In this document: positions 8,119-16,032 of the stretch, in pieces
Layout: each line of letters begins with the position of its first letter
How positions within the stretch are numbered: the first letter of the stretch is position 1
NCBI RefSeq assembly: GCF_014201335.1
Contig: NZ_JACHEB010000005.1
Span: 186,001 to 250,000, forward strand
Direction: 5' to 3'
Source: Tunturiibacter gelidiferens
GTDB taxonomy: Bacteria; Acidobacteriota; Terriglobia; Terriglobales; Acidobacteriaceae
Length of the DNA: 64,000 bases
Program-made: the position numbers and the translations under genes
Notes under the pieces: generated by a model
Seen by the model: only the letters and a program-made list of their open reading frames with translations
What the model was told of the DNA's origin: nothing
Database searches by the model: none

Positions 8119-8646
8119 ATGCCGGAGAGACAACTGAATCCGCAGAACACGATGACGATGGATGTGGAGACGCACGAGATCGAACCCGTTCGCAAGAGCA
8201 TTCGCGTGCGAGCCGATGCGGCGCGTGCCTTCCGCATCTTCACCGAAGAGATGGACAGCTGGTGGCCGAGGACGCACCATATCGGCAACTCGCCGATGAA
8301 GCGGGTTGTGGTCGAGGGCAGGCCGATGGGTGCGATCTACACGGAGCAGGAAGATGGGACGAACTGTCCGTGGGGATCGGTGCTGACGTGGGAGCCGCCT
8401 CATCTTTTTGTGATGGCGTGGCAGATAAGGCCCGACTGGCAGTACGAACCGGACCTTAGCAAGTGCAGCGAGGTTGAGGTGAGGTTTACGCCGGCGGATG
8501 ACGGAACGACGCTGGTCGAACTGGAGCATCGCGGGCTGACTCGCCATGGCGTGGGATGCGCGAAGATGCGCGAGCAGGTGAACTCCGAGGGAGGATGGGG
8601 CGCTCTGCTTGGGATTTTCGCAGGCAAAGTTGGCGGGGCAGCGTGA
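8119..8646 (+). CDS. SRPBCC / AHSA1-domain protein
   Basis: A 175-aa START-like protein. The N-terminal KSIRVRADAARAFRIF is the first strand and helix of the Aha1/AHSA1 fold. It continues with GAIYTEQEDG, WGSVLTWEPPHLFVMAW and the C-terminal EVEVRFTPADDGTTLVELEHRGL typical of the family, then a long last helix. These proteins enclose a hydrophobic cavity; ligand unknown. It follows the ArsR gene with one base between, with GAGGAG 9 nt before its ATG. It is therefore the presumed target of that repressor, and it overlaps the next gene by 4 bp. Confidence 0.85.
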   Translation: MPERQLNPQNTMTMDVETHEIEPVRKSIRVRADAARAFRIFTEEMDSWWPRTHHIGNSPMKRVVVEGRPMGAIYTEQEDGTNCPWGSVLTWEPPHLFVMAWQIRPDWQYEPDLSKCSEVEVRFTPADDGTTLVELEHRGLTRHGVGCAKMREQVNSEGGWGALLGIFAGKVGGAA

Positions 8647-9068
8647 GGGCTGCGGCATGGTTTCGCGCTGCGGCTGTGGTGATGCTGCTGTTTGCTGTGG
8701 GCCACACCTACGGTTTTCTGGCCTTCCGCCCGGATACGGCGGAGGGCCGTGCCGTGTGGGATGCGATGAATAAGGTGCGCTTCTCCGTGGGCAGCACGAC
8801 ATTTAGCTATGGCGGTTTTTACATTGGCTTTGGGCTGTTCATCTCTGCATTTCAGGTTTTTTGTATCTGGCTGGCGTGGACGCTGGGTGCGATGGCGCGG
8901 GCCGGGGAGATGGCGGCGCGCAGGATTGCGTGGGGAATGTTCGTGCTGCAGTGCTTTGGGACTGTGCTGTCGCTGCGGTACTTTTCCCTTGGGCCTGTGG
9001 TGCTGTCTGCGATCGCTGCGTTTTGTTTTTTGATGGGTGCGCTTTCTGTGCGGAGGACCGCTGGATGA
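8643..9068 (+). CDS. Small four-helix membrane protein
   Basis: Read from the GTG at 8643, which overlaps the previous stop as GTGA, the protein is 141 aa. It has four hydrophobic segments (about residues 5-25, 55-75, 85-105 and 110-132). A reading from 8556 would add 29 residues lying wholly inside the AHSA1 gene and is rejected. I do not recognise the family. It is the third gene of the ArsR operon, so a membrane protein controlled with the AHSA1 protein is implied. Confidence 0.65.
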   Translation: MRAAAWFRAAAVVMLLFAVGHTYGFLAFRPDTAEGRAVWDAMNKVRFSVGSTTFSYGGFYIGFGLFISAFQVFCIWLAWTLGAMARAGEMAARRIAWGMFVLQCFGTVLSLRYFSLGPVVLSAIAAFCFLMGALSVRRTAG

Positions 9069-9155
9069 ATCGAGCGATCGCAGCCTGAGTTTATTGTCAC
9101 GGGTGGGCGTTGGGTGTATCGAAACCCTCTTTCCTTCGAATTTAAAGAGCTGAAG

Positions 9156-9215
9156 TCCTAACTTTTTAGTTGACAGAATCTGTGCGCACGACCTATTGTC
9201 CTAATTGTTTAGGAG
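9156..9215 (+). promoter_or_regulatory. Promoter with BlaI-type operator
   Basis: TTGACA (9170-9175), an 18-bp spacer and TATTGT (9194-9199) form a sigma70-type promoter. The perfect palindrome TCCTAA-TTGT-TTAGGA (9199-9214) covers the start region, and a half-matching copy TCCTAACTTTTTAGT (9156-9170) reaches the -35 box. Operators flanking both boxes are the BlaI/MecI arrangement. The AGGAG used by the ribosome (9211-9215) is part of the operator. Confidence 0.75.
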
Positions 9216-9221
9216 ATCGTC

Positions 9222-9614
9222 ATGGGTCAAGAGCCAAAAGATACCTTAACGAAGCTTGAGTTGCAGATCATGAAGGTCATCTGGCGGCTTGGGGCGAGCA
9301 ACGCCGGAGCCGTGCAGGATGGCCTTGAACAGCAGCTGGCTTATACGACAGTGCAGACCATGCTCAACATCCTTACGAAGAAAGGCAAGCTGAAGCGCAG
9401 GCTCCGGGGCCGGTCGTTTGAGTACAGTGCGACGATCAGCGAAGCCGCTGCGTCACGTCATGCGGTTAGAGATCTGGTGGATCGGATGTTTGGCGGATCG
9501 AGCGAAGAACTGGTGATGAGTCTGATCAAGAGCAAGCAGATTGATGCGAAGCAGATCGCACGGCTGAGCAGGATGCTCGAGAAGAAAGGAGGCCACGAGG
9601 ATGAACGCTCTTGA
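9222..9614 (+). CDS. BlaI/MecI/CopY-family transcriptional repressor
   Basis: A 130-aa penicillinase-repressor-type protein. The winged helix is at residues 10-75 (LTKLELQIMKVIW, then TTVQTMLNILTKKGKLKRR), and a C-terminal dimer helix carries the region usually cut on induction. AGGAG is 6 nt before the ATG. It overlaps the M56 peptidase gene by 14 bp, so repressor and peptidase are made together. The operator upstream indicates autoregulation. In Acidobacteriota such pairs are numerous and usually not linked to a beta-lactamase; none is nearby here. Confidence 0.92.
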   Translation: MGQEPKDTLTKLELQIMKVIWRLGASNAGAVQDGLEQQLAYTTVQTMLNILTKKGKLKRRLRGRSFEYSATISEAAASRHAVRDLVDRMFGGSSEELVMSLIKSKQIDAKQIARLSRMLEKKGGHEDERS

Positions 9615-10950
9615 GAGCTGGACGTTGGGGTACCTTCTGAACTCGATATGGCAGGTGCCGATGATATTCGCGGCGGGATGGATCGCAGCGCGGATCCTGC
9701 GGCAGAGTGGGCCACGGATGGAGCATCGTGTGTGGGTGATCGCGATGATGGTTGAGGTGTTTCTGCCAGCATGTCGGATTCGCCCGAGCGACCTGATCCA
9801 CGAGGTTTTGAGGATGGTGCTTCGGGGATCTGGTGCGGTGCATGATGAGGTGCGAGTTGCGATTGGAGCAGGCATTAGCTCCGGGGTGGAGATGCTGCGA
9901 GTTCCGAAGAGTGTGCTCGCGGCGGCGGTGTTGGGTTACGGATGCAGTCTGCTGTACTTCGCGGGCCGGCTTGGGTGGAGGCTTTGGAGTACGTGGTTGA
10001 TGGAGCGTGAAGCAGAGCGCATGGTTTTAGCCAGCGGACCGATGACGCGGTGGAATCGATGGGGCAGCGTTTTTGGTTGCGAGCAGGCAGAGGTGGCCGT
10101 GTCCGGGATGATCTTCGGTCCGGTAACGGTGGGGATTAGAAATAGTGTGATGATCGTGCCGCCGGGATTTTTGGAGAAGATTACGGACGAGGACCTGGAT
10201 GCGGTGATGGCGCATGAGTTCGCTCATATTCAGCGTCGCGATTTTGCAAAGAATCTCGCATACGGCCTGTTGTCTCTGCCTGTGGCCTATCATCCGCTGC
10301 TGTGGCTGACGCGGTCGCGGGTCGCGGAGAGCAGGGAGATGGTCTGCGATGCGATGGCGGCGAAGGCTGTAGCCGGGAGTGAGAGTTATGCACGGTCGTT
10401 GCTAAGGCTGGCGTCGTTGCTGGTGAACAACGAGCCGGATAGGACACTTCACGCCATCGGAATTTTCGATGCCAACAGCTTTGAGAGGAGAGTTATGACA
10501 CTGAGCGAAGAACGTGCAGACGTAAGAGGAGTGCGGCGGTTTGTTATGACTGCTGTTTGTGGAGTCGCTGGCCTGGTAATGTGTGCATCGGCGTTGGCGC
10601 TGCGCGTGGAGGTATCTGGGCCAGCGATGACTTCGACGGCTCAGGGAACGAACTCGGCAAGGCTGACAATTCCCATTCTTAAGAATGACGCGGTCTACAA
10701 AAGGCCGCCGGTTTATCCGGTAGAGGCGAAGGCGACGAAGAACACGCTGAATGGGCCGGTTGTGCTTGCGGTCACTATCGATGAGAACGGAGTGCCTACG
10801 GACGTGCATATGAAGAAGAGTCTGCGGGCCGACTACGACGAGAGCGCACTGACAGCGGTGAAGGAATGGCGCTGGAATCCGTATCTGCTTAACGGAAATC
10901 CTGTTGCGGTGGATACGACGGTCACGGTTAATTATTTACTTGGCAAGTAA
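9601..10950 (+). CDS. BlaR1-like M56 metallopeptidase with C-terminal TonB domain
   Basis: A 449-aa membrane zinc protease. Membrane segments lie at about 10-30, 105-122 and 312-332. The catalytic HEFAH is at 205-209 with the third ligand in the ESREMVCD helix (E246). After the last membrane segment comes a linker and a TonB/energy-transduction C-terminal domain (about 365-449: VYPVEAKATK, GPVVLAVTIDENG, ALTAVKEWRWNP). There is no penicillin-binding sensor domain, so the inducing signal is not a covalent beta-lactam; the TonB-like domain may be the periplasmic sensor. It is coupled to the BlaI gene, which it presumably inactivates. Confidence 0.88.
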   Translation: MNALESWTLGYLLNSIWQVPMIFAAGWIAARILRQSGPRMEHRVWVIAMMVEVFLPACRIRPSDLIHEVLRMVLRGSGAVHDEVRVAIGAGISSGVEMLRVPKSVLAAAVLGYGCSLLYFAGRLGWRLWSTWLMEREAERMVLASGPMTRWNRWGSVFGCEQAEVAVSGMIFGPVTVGIRNSVMIVPPGFLEKITDEDLDAVMAHEFAHIQRRDFAKNLAYGLLSLPVAYHPLLWLTRSRVAESREMVCDAMAAKAVAGSESYARSLLRLASLLVNNEPDRTLHAIGIFDANSFERRVMTLSEERADVRGVRRFVMTAVCGVAGLVMCASALALRVEVSGPAMTSTAQGTNSARLTIPILKNDAVYKRPPVYPVEAKATKNTLNGPVVLAVTIDENGVPTDVHMKKSLRADYDESALTAVKEWRWNPYLLNGNPVAVDTTVTVNYLLGK

Positions 10951-10970
10951 GTGGGTCGAAGCTGAAGGCT

Positions 10971-11828
10971 TCAAGGCTTGTCGTTATGTGCGGTTGTATC
11001 GAGGTACTTGATGAGGATCACTTCGTTGCCGATTGCGTTGTAGATTAGCTCGTCGACGGTGCCGCTTGCGAGAAGAAGACCGTATCCTCCGGCGCGCATC
11101 CCCTGTTCCTTGCGTAGCAGGATGTGGGCTGTGGGATCGGTATCGGGATTTGCGATGGCCGCGTGGGCGAGGGATTCTTTCTGGAAGCCGGTGCCGGGGT
11201 CGCGAACACGGAAGACCATGGTGCGGGCGGTGCGAATGGCGTTCACTTCGACAACTTGTTCGGGATTGAACTTTGCTCCGTGTTCCATGGCGTTCATCAG
11301 GATCTCCCGAAAGGCCTGGATGATCTCCTGTCGTGCGTCCGCGGGTAGTTGGGCGCTGAGTTCCTTTGCGAACGAGAGAAGGCGCTCGGCTGTGACGAGG
11401 CGGCAGTTGGCGCGGATGGAGACCCAACCGGGGCGGGCCGAGAGGATTTCGATGTCGTCTCGCGATTGGTTGTCGGACGCCGCCTTGGCGACCAGGGTCG
11501 CGATCTCCTGAGTATCGAAGGGAGGGGTGAAACAGCCGAAGACCCTGGCTTTCAGTGCGGCGATGACCTTATCGGGGGTGCTGTGTTGCGCCAGCACGAT
11601 GCACTTCAGGTCGGGCCGGATGGAACGCATCTCTTCGAGGAGCGCGAGGTTCTCATCGATATCGCTATCGGCGCTGGTGATGACGACGTCGAAGCGCCGG
11701 GTACGCAACCGTTTCAGTGCGTCGGCGGGGCCTGCCGAATACACCGTAGGCAAGTGAGCGGCAGCGAGTTCGCGGCCGATCTCGCGGCTGATCGGGGTGT
11801 GACTTCCGATGATGAGAACTCGGCTCAT
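10971..11828 (-). CDS. Pseudo-receiver plus HATPase (RsbW-like) regulatory protein
   Basis: The 285-aa protein joins an N-terminal response-regulator receiver fold (about 1-118) to an RsbW-type GHKL ATPase (about 140-275). The ATPase has its N-box (FREILMNAMEHG, N179), a DPGTGF glycine motif and GMRAGGYGL. The receiver lacks the phosphorylation residues: the acidic pair is G8/S9, the phosphoacceptor position is S52 (VVITSADS), and the KP motif is TPPF. It should thus act as a protein-interaction module and not be phosphorylated. RsbW-like ATPases bind sigma or anti-sigma antagonists; no partner gene is adjacent. Confidence 0.85.
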   Translation of the reverse strand: MSRVLIIGSHTPISREIGRELAAAHLPTVYSAGPADALKRLRTRRFDVVITSADSDIDENLALLEEMRSIRPDLKCIVLAQHSTPDKVIAALKARVFGCFTPPFDTQEIATLVAKAASDNQSRDDIEILSARPGWVSIRANCRLVTAERLLSFAKELSAQLPADARQEIIQAFREILMNAMEHGAKFNPEQVVEVNAIRTARTMVFRVRDPGTGFQKESLAHAAIANPDTDPTAHILLRKEQGMRAGGYGLLLASGTVDELIYNAIGNEVILIKYLDTTAHNDKP

Positions 11829-11915
11829 GTCGTGCTCCGAGACGCGGAAACAAGTTGATTCTAGACGATCAACTTATGCGAGACCCTCGTCCGATGGTGT
11901 GATCGACCTGTTCCG

Positions 11916-14702
11916 TCAATTGCCCAGGGCGTCGAGGGCGGCTTTCGCTTTGTCGTAGAGGATCTTGGTTTCGGCGTGTTGTTTGCGCAGGCCGTCGACG
12001 ATGTGGGCGGGAGCTTTGGACATGAAGGTTTCGTTGTTGAGTTGCTTGTCCGCGGAGGCGAGGCCCTTTTCGTACTTGGCGAGGTCTTTGGTGAGGCGCT
12101 CGCGTTCGGCGACTACGTCGATCTGGCGCTCGTAGATGACGGCTACGTCGAACTCCGCGGTGGAGCGAGCGTTGCTGCCTGTCAGGGATTCGGTGGCGAA
12201 CTCTACTGCTGATACGCGTGCCATGCGCGAGAGGACGTCTGCGTTACCGTCTGCGAGTGCGAGGACGCGATTGCCTGCGTGAATGGTGATCGGGGTGGCT
12301 TCTTTTTCGGGGACGCCAAGTTCTTTGCGCAGGCCGCGTACGGTGACGATGAGATCTTGCAGGGTTTTCATCGCGCTCTCGGCGATTGGGTCGGCGGGGA
12401 AATCGGCGGCTTGTGGGTAGCGAGTGAGTGCGACGGATTTGGCGGGAGGCTTGCCTTCGTACAGGGCATGCCAGATCTCTTCGGTGAGGAAGGGCATGAA
12501 GGGGCTGAGGAGACGGAGGGCACTCTCGAAGATGCCGACGAGGGAGGCAAGTGTGAGGGCGGTGGTTGGGTTTGGTTCGGCGCCTTCGGTGAAGTCGAGA
12601 CGGAGTTTCGCTAGCTCGAGGTACCAGTCGCAGAACTCGCCCCAGAAGAACTGGTAGATGGCGTTGGCGGCTTCGTCGAAGCGATAGTCGGCGAGTGCGC
12701 GGTCGACTTCGGCGGAGACGGCCGACAGGCGCGAGAAGATCCAGCGAGTTTCGAGAGGAGTGTCGTCGGGCAGCGAGGGGACGGTGCCGCTCTCGCGCAT
12801 GGTCATGTTGTAGCCGGCTTCGCGGGCACGGTCGACGTTCATGAAGAGGAAGCGGGCGGCGTTCCAGATCTTGTTGGCGAAGGCGCGGTAGCCTTCGGTG
12901 CGGGCTTCCGAGAAGGCGATGTCCGTGCCGGGCGAGGCCATGCTGGCGAGTGTGAAGCGGACGGCGTCGGTGCCGAAGCGCTCGATGATGTCAATGGGAT
13001 TGATGACGTTGCCCTTGGTCTTGGACATCTTCTCGCGGTTGGCGTCGCGGACGAGACCGTGGATGTAGACCTCGCGGAAGGGGACTGCATCTTTCAACTC
13101 GCGCTTGCTGCCGTCGGGCATGGGGACGTCGAGCATGAAGTGAGTGCCGAGCATAATCATGCGGGCGACCCAGAAGAAGAGAATGTCGAAGCCGGTGACG
13201 AGAAGCTGGGTGGGGTAGAAGGCGCCGAGGTCTGGCGTAAGGTCCGGCATGCCGGTGTCGGCGTTCGGGTTGGGCCACCCGAAGACGGTGAAGGGAAGCA
13301 GGCCGGAGGAGAACCAGGTGTCGAGGACGTCGGTCTCCTGCGTGATGTCGGTGGAGTTGCAGGTGGCGCAGTGAGTGGGTGTTTCGCGCGAGACCGTGAT
13401 GGCGGCGCAGGCTTTACAGTGCCACGCAGGGATGCGATGGCCCCACCAGAGTTGGCGAGAGATGCACCAGTCGTGGATGTTGCGCATCCACTCGTCGTAG
13501 GTCTTGCGGTACTGGTCGGGCGTGAATTTGATGTAGCCTTTGTCGACGGCTTCGATGGCTTTGTCGGCGAGCGGCTGGATCTTGATGAACCACTGCTGTG
13601 AGAGGCGCGGCTCGATGACGACGCCGGTGCGCTGCGAGAGGCCGATGGCGTTGGTGTGCTCCTTGATTTCGACGAGCAGGCCTTGTGCTTCGAGGTCGGC
13701 GACGATCTTTTCGCGCGCGGCGTAGCGGTCGAGGCCGTGATAGGGAGAGCCGGGGAGGAGGACGTGCGCGGTTTCGTCGAGGATGGTGAGGTTGGGCAGG
13801 TTGTGGCGCTGGCCGATGGCGAAGTCGTTCGCGTCGTGCGCGGGTGTGACTTTTACTGCACCGGTGCCGAACTCGGGCTTGGCCCAGTCGTCGGCGAGGA
13901 TGGGGATCTCACGGTCTGGCTGGCTGTTTATGCCGCTTAGCGGTAGACGAACGAGTTTGCCTTGCAGCGCGAGGTAACGATCGTCGGTGGGGTTTACCGC
14001 AACGGCTACGTCGCCGAGCATGGTTTCGGGGCGCGTGGTGGCGATGACGATGGAACCACTACCGTCCGCGAGCGGATAGCGGATGTGATAAAGCTTACCG
14101 AGGCGCTCCTCGTGCTCGACTTCGAGGTCGGAGACGGCGGTCTGGGCGACGGGGTCCCAGTTGACGATGTAGGCTCCGCGATAGATCAGGCCCTGCTCGT
14201 AGAGGCGGACGAAGGCTTCTTTCACGGCGGGCGAGAGCTTGTCGTCCATGGTGAAGTATTCGCGGGACCAGTCGACCGAGGCGCCGAGGCGCTTCATCTG
14301 GTCGAGGATGGCTCCGCCGTAGAGCTCGCGCCATGCCCAAACCTTTTCGACGAAGGCGTTGCGGCCAAGATCCTGACGGGTTTTACCTTCTTCTTTAAGT
14401 TGGCGTTCGACCATCATCTGGGTGGCGATGCCGGCGTGGTCGGTGCCGGGGACCCAGAGGGATGTCTCGCCGCGCATGCGATTCCAGCGGGTGAGGATGT
14501 CCATCTCCGCCTGGTTGAGCATGTGGCCCATGTGCAGGCGGCCGGTGACGTTGGGCGGCGGCAAAAGAATGGTGAACTTCTTTCGTGCGTCGTGCGTAGT
14601 TTCGGGAGTCGGAACGTCAAACAGGTGTTCTCGAACCCAGTACTCGGCCCAGCGTTGTTCAATAATGGACGGATCGTATGCTTTTGGAAGTTCCTGGCTC
14701 AT
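11916..14702 (-). CDS. valS: Valine--tRNA ligase
   Basis: A class I aminoacyl-tRNA synthetase of 928 aa, normal for ValRS. HMGH is at residues 57-60 after PPPNVTGRL, and KMSKTKGN appears before NPIDIIERFGTDAVRF. Between them lies the editing (CP1) domain, with TTRPETMLGD and ATPAHDANDF-like motifs. The anticodon-binding domain follows, and a C-terminal coiled-coil arm (VVAERERLTKDL onward) marks ValRS. The start at 14702 (MSQELPKAYDPS) matches the usual N-terminus; an upstream in-frame ATG at 14792 adds 30 residues that look untranslated. It is a single gene, divergent from the next gene by 122 bp. Confidence 0.96.
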   Translation of the reverse strand: MSQELPKAYDPSIIEQRWAEYWVREHLFDVPTPETTHDARKKFTILLPPPNVTGRLHMGHMLNQAEMDILTRWNRMRGETSLWVPGTDHAGIATQMMVERQLKEEGKTRQDLGRNAFVEKVWAWRELYGGAILDQMKRLGASVDWSREYFTMDDKLSPAVKEAFVRLYEQGLIYRGAYIVNWDPVAQTAVSDLEVEHEERLGKLYHIRYPLADGSGSIVIATTRPETMLGDVAVAVNPTDDRYLALQGKLVRLPLSGINSQPDREIPILADDWAKPEFGTGAVKVTPAHDANDFAIGQRHNLPNLTILDETAHVLLPGSPYHGLDRYAAREKIVADLEAQGLLVEIKEHTNAIGLSQRTGVVIEPRLSQQWFIKIQPLADKAIEAVDKGYIKFTPDQYRKTYDEWMRNIHDWCISRQLWWGHRIPAWHCKACAAITVSRETPTHCATCNSTDITQETDVLDTWFSSGLLPFTVFGWPNPNADTGMPDLTPDLGAFYPTQLLVTGFDILFFWVARMIMLGTHFMLDVPMPDGSKRELKDAVPFREVYIHGLVRDANREKMSKTKGNVINPIDIIERFGTDAVRFTLASMASPGTDIAFSEARTEGYRAFANKIWNAARFLFMNVDRAREAGYNMTMRESGTVPSLPDDTPLETRWIFSRLSAVSAEVDRALADYRFDEAANAIYQFFWGEFCDWYLELAKLRLDFTEGAEPNPTTALTLASLVGIFESALRLLSPFMPFLTEEIWHALYEGKPPAKSVALTRYPQAADFPADPIAESAMKTLQDLIVTVRGLRKELGVPEKEATPITIHAGNRVLALADGNADVLSRMARVSAVEFATESLTGSNARSTAEFDVAVIYERQIDVVAERERLTKDLAKYEKGLASADKQLNNETFMSKAPAHIVDGLRKQHAETKILYDKAKAALDALGN

Positions 14703-14824
14703 CGGTGCTTTAAGGGTAGCATCCACTGGGCTTAACCGTTGGCAGGCGGAGCTTGGCCGAAGTTTCAGGAAAAGCGATTCGCCGGGATGCATGCACCGCC
14801 GTACACTAGCCTACGAGGTCATCC

Positions 14825-15319
14825 ATGCGCAGTCTGCTCCTTGCCACTGTCCTGCTGATGCTTGCCTGTGCCCCTGCTTTCGCCCGCTCGGCGGAGGATC
14901 GCGTGAGCGTTGGGAGCGATATCTCGATTGCCGATGGCGAGTCGGCTGGAGATATTGCCTGCGCATTCTGTACCGTGCGCGTGCACGGTGAGGTAAGGGG
15001 AGACATCGCAACCTTCCTTGGATCAATAAAGGTAGATGAAGGGCGAAATATCTCCGGCGATGTGGCGTCGCTTGGCGGCGATCTGGAGTTGGGCCAGGAT
15101 GCCTCGATCGGGGGCGACGTCGCGATTGCCGCGGGAGAGGCGAGGCTGGGCTCCGGAGCGGCGATTCGGGGTCAACAGACGATCCTGCCGGGACGCTTCT
15201 GGCTGCTGCTTCCTTTCGCTCCGCTATTGATTTTGGCCGGACTGATCTGGCTCGTCGTGTATATCGTTCGCCGTAATCGGTACCAGTTTCCTATGTATCC
15301 GGGGGGACGAGGCTTCTAA
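14825..15319 (+). CDS. Exported bactofilin-like beta-helix protein with C-terminal membrane anchor (copy 1)
   Basis: 164 aa. A signal peptide (MRSLLLATVLLMLACAPAFA) is followed by short hydrophobic/glycine repeats of the polymer-forming (bactofilin) type: VHGEVRGDIATFLGSI, ISGDVASLGGDLEL, IGGDVAIAAGEARL. A single membrane segment (about 125-145) and a basic tail RRNRYQF follow. The motif CAFCTVRV is shared with the next gene. Bactofilins are normally cytosolic scaffolds, whereas this one should be exported and anchored. Function unknown; a structural envelope role is inference. The next gene starts 103 bp downstream. Confidence 0.7.
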   Translation: MRSLLLATVLLMLACAPAFARSAEDRVSVGSDISIADGESAGDIACAFCTVRVHGEVRGDIATFLGSIKVDEGRNISGDVASLGGDLELGQDASIGGDVAIAAGEARLGSGAAIRGQQTILPGRFWLLLPFAPLLILAGLIWLVVYIVRRNRYQFPMYPGGRGF

Positions 15320-15422
15320 TCCGCTTGATTTGTGTCGGGCCAAAGTGCTGGCTCAGGGAACCTGTCTTATTCTGTTTGCGTATCTGTCGGTGCACGCCGT
15401 TACCTTCCTTGGGGGAAACTTG

Positions 15423-15950
15423 TTGAACCTTGCGCTCCGCAGCTTCGCCTTTCTGCTTCTGTTCGCCTCGGCTGCGCTGGCCCAGTCGCCGGGCAGTCGA
15501 GCTTATATTGGCGAGGATGTCTACGTTGCCTCCGGCCAGCAGGTGCACAATGCGACCTGTATCTTCTGTTCGGTGCAGGTGGAAGGTGACCTGACTGGGC
15601 ATGTCTTTGTGCTGTTCGGCAGCCTGAACGTGACCGGACACGTGGAGAAGGGTGCGACAGTTATCGGCGGAAATGCGGTCGTCGACTCGCAAGCGCGAAT
15701 CGGCGGCGACATGACGGTACTCGGCGGCAACGCGGTGTATGAGAGCGATGACTCGCTGGGCGGTAGCGCCTACGTGCTGGGTGGACACCTCTCGCACGTT
15801 CCGCTGGGGCACGGGGAGACAAGAGCGCATCCGCGACTTTCGCTGGGTCCGCTGTTCTCCATCCTATTGGGAGTGCTTGTGCTGTTGCTGCTCTCTGCTT
15901 TGCTTGTGCCGCAGATACGCCGGCGGGTGATCGTGAATCAGACCTCGTGA
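15423..15950 (+). CDS. Exported bactofilin-like beta-helix protein with C-terminal membrane anchor (copy 2)
   Basis: A paralogue of the preceding gene. The TTG at 15423 is taken as start, because GGGGGA lies 7-8 nt before it and a perfect signal peptide follows (MNLALRSFAFLLLFASAALA). The upstream ATG at 15330 gives a poor leader. The 175-aa product has the repeats VEGDLTGHVFVLFGSL, VTGHVEKGATVIGG and IGGDMTVLGGNAV, a membrane segment at about 147-167 and a basic end. CIFCSVQV aligns with CAFCTVRV of its neighbour, so two cysteines two residues apart are conserved. The pair is probably co-transcribed and ends at a strong terminator. Confidence 0.7.
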   Translation: MNLALRSFAFLLLFASAALAQSPGSRAYIGEDVYVASGQQVHNATCIFCSVQVEGDLTGHVFVLFGSLNVTGHVEKGATVIGGNAVVDSQARIGGDMTVLGGNAVYESDDSLGGSAYVLGGHLSHVPLGHGETRAHPRLSLGPLFSILLGVLVLLLLSALLVPQIRRRVIVNQTS

Positions 15951-15971
15951 CTGGAGGATGTTGAGGCAGGA

Positions 15972-16006
15972 AAAAGAGGATGCGGCCAGTGGCTGCATCC
16001 TCTTTT
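15972..16006. terminator. Bidirectional terminator between convergent genes
   Basis: A 12-bp perfect outer stem AAAAGAGGATGC / GCATCCTCTTTT is extended inward by four pairs (one G-T) to a 3-base loop. A run on one side and T run on the other let it work for both the bactofilin-like gene and the bamD-like gene. Confidence 0.92.
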
Positions 16007-16032
16007 GTCCTTTACGAAGCTGATTCGAGGGG

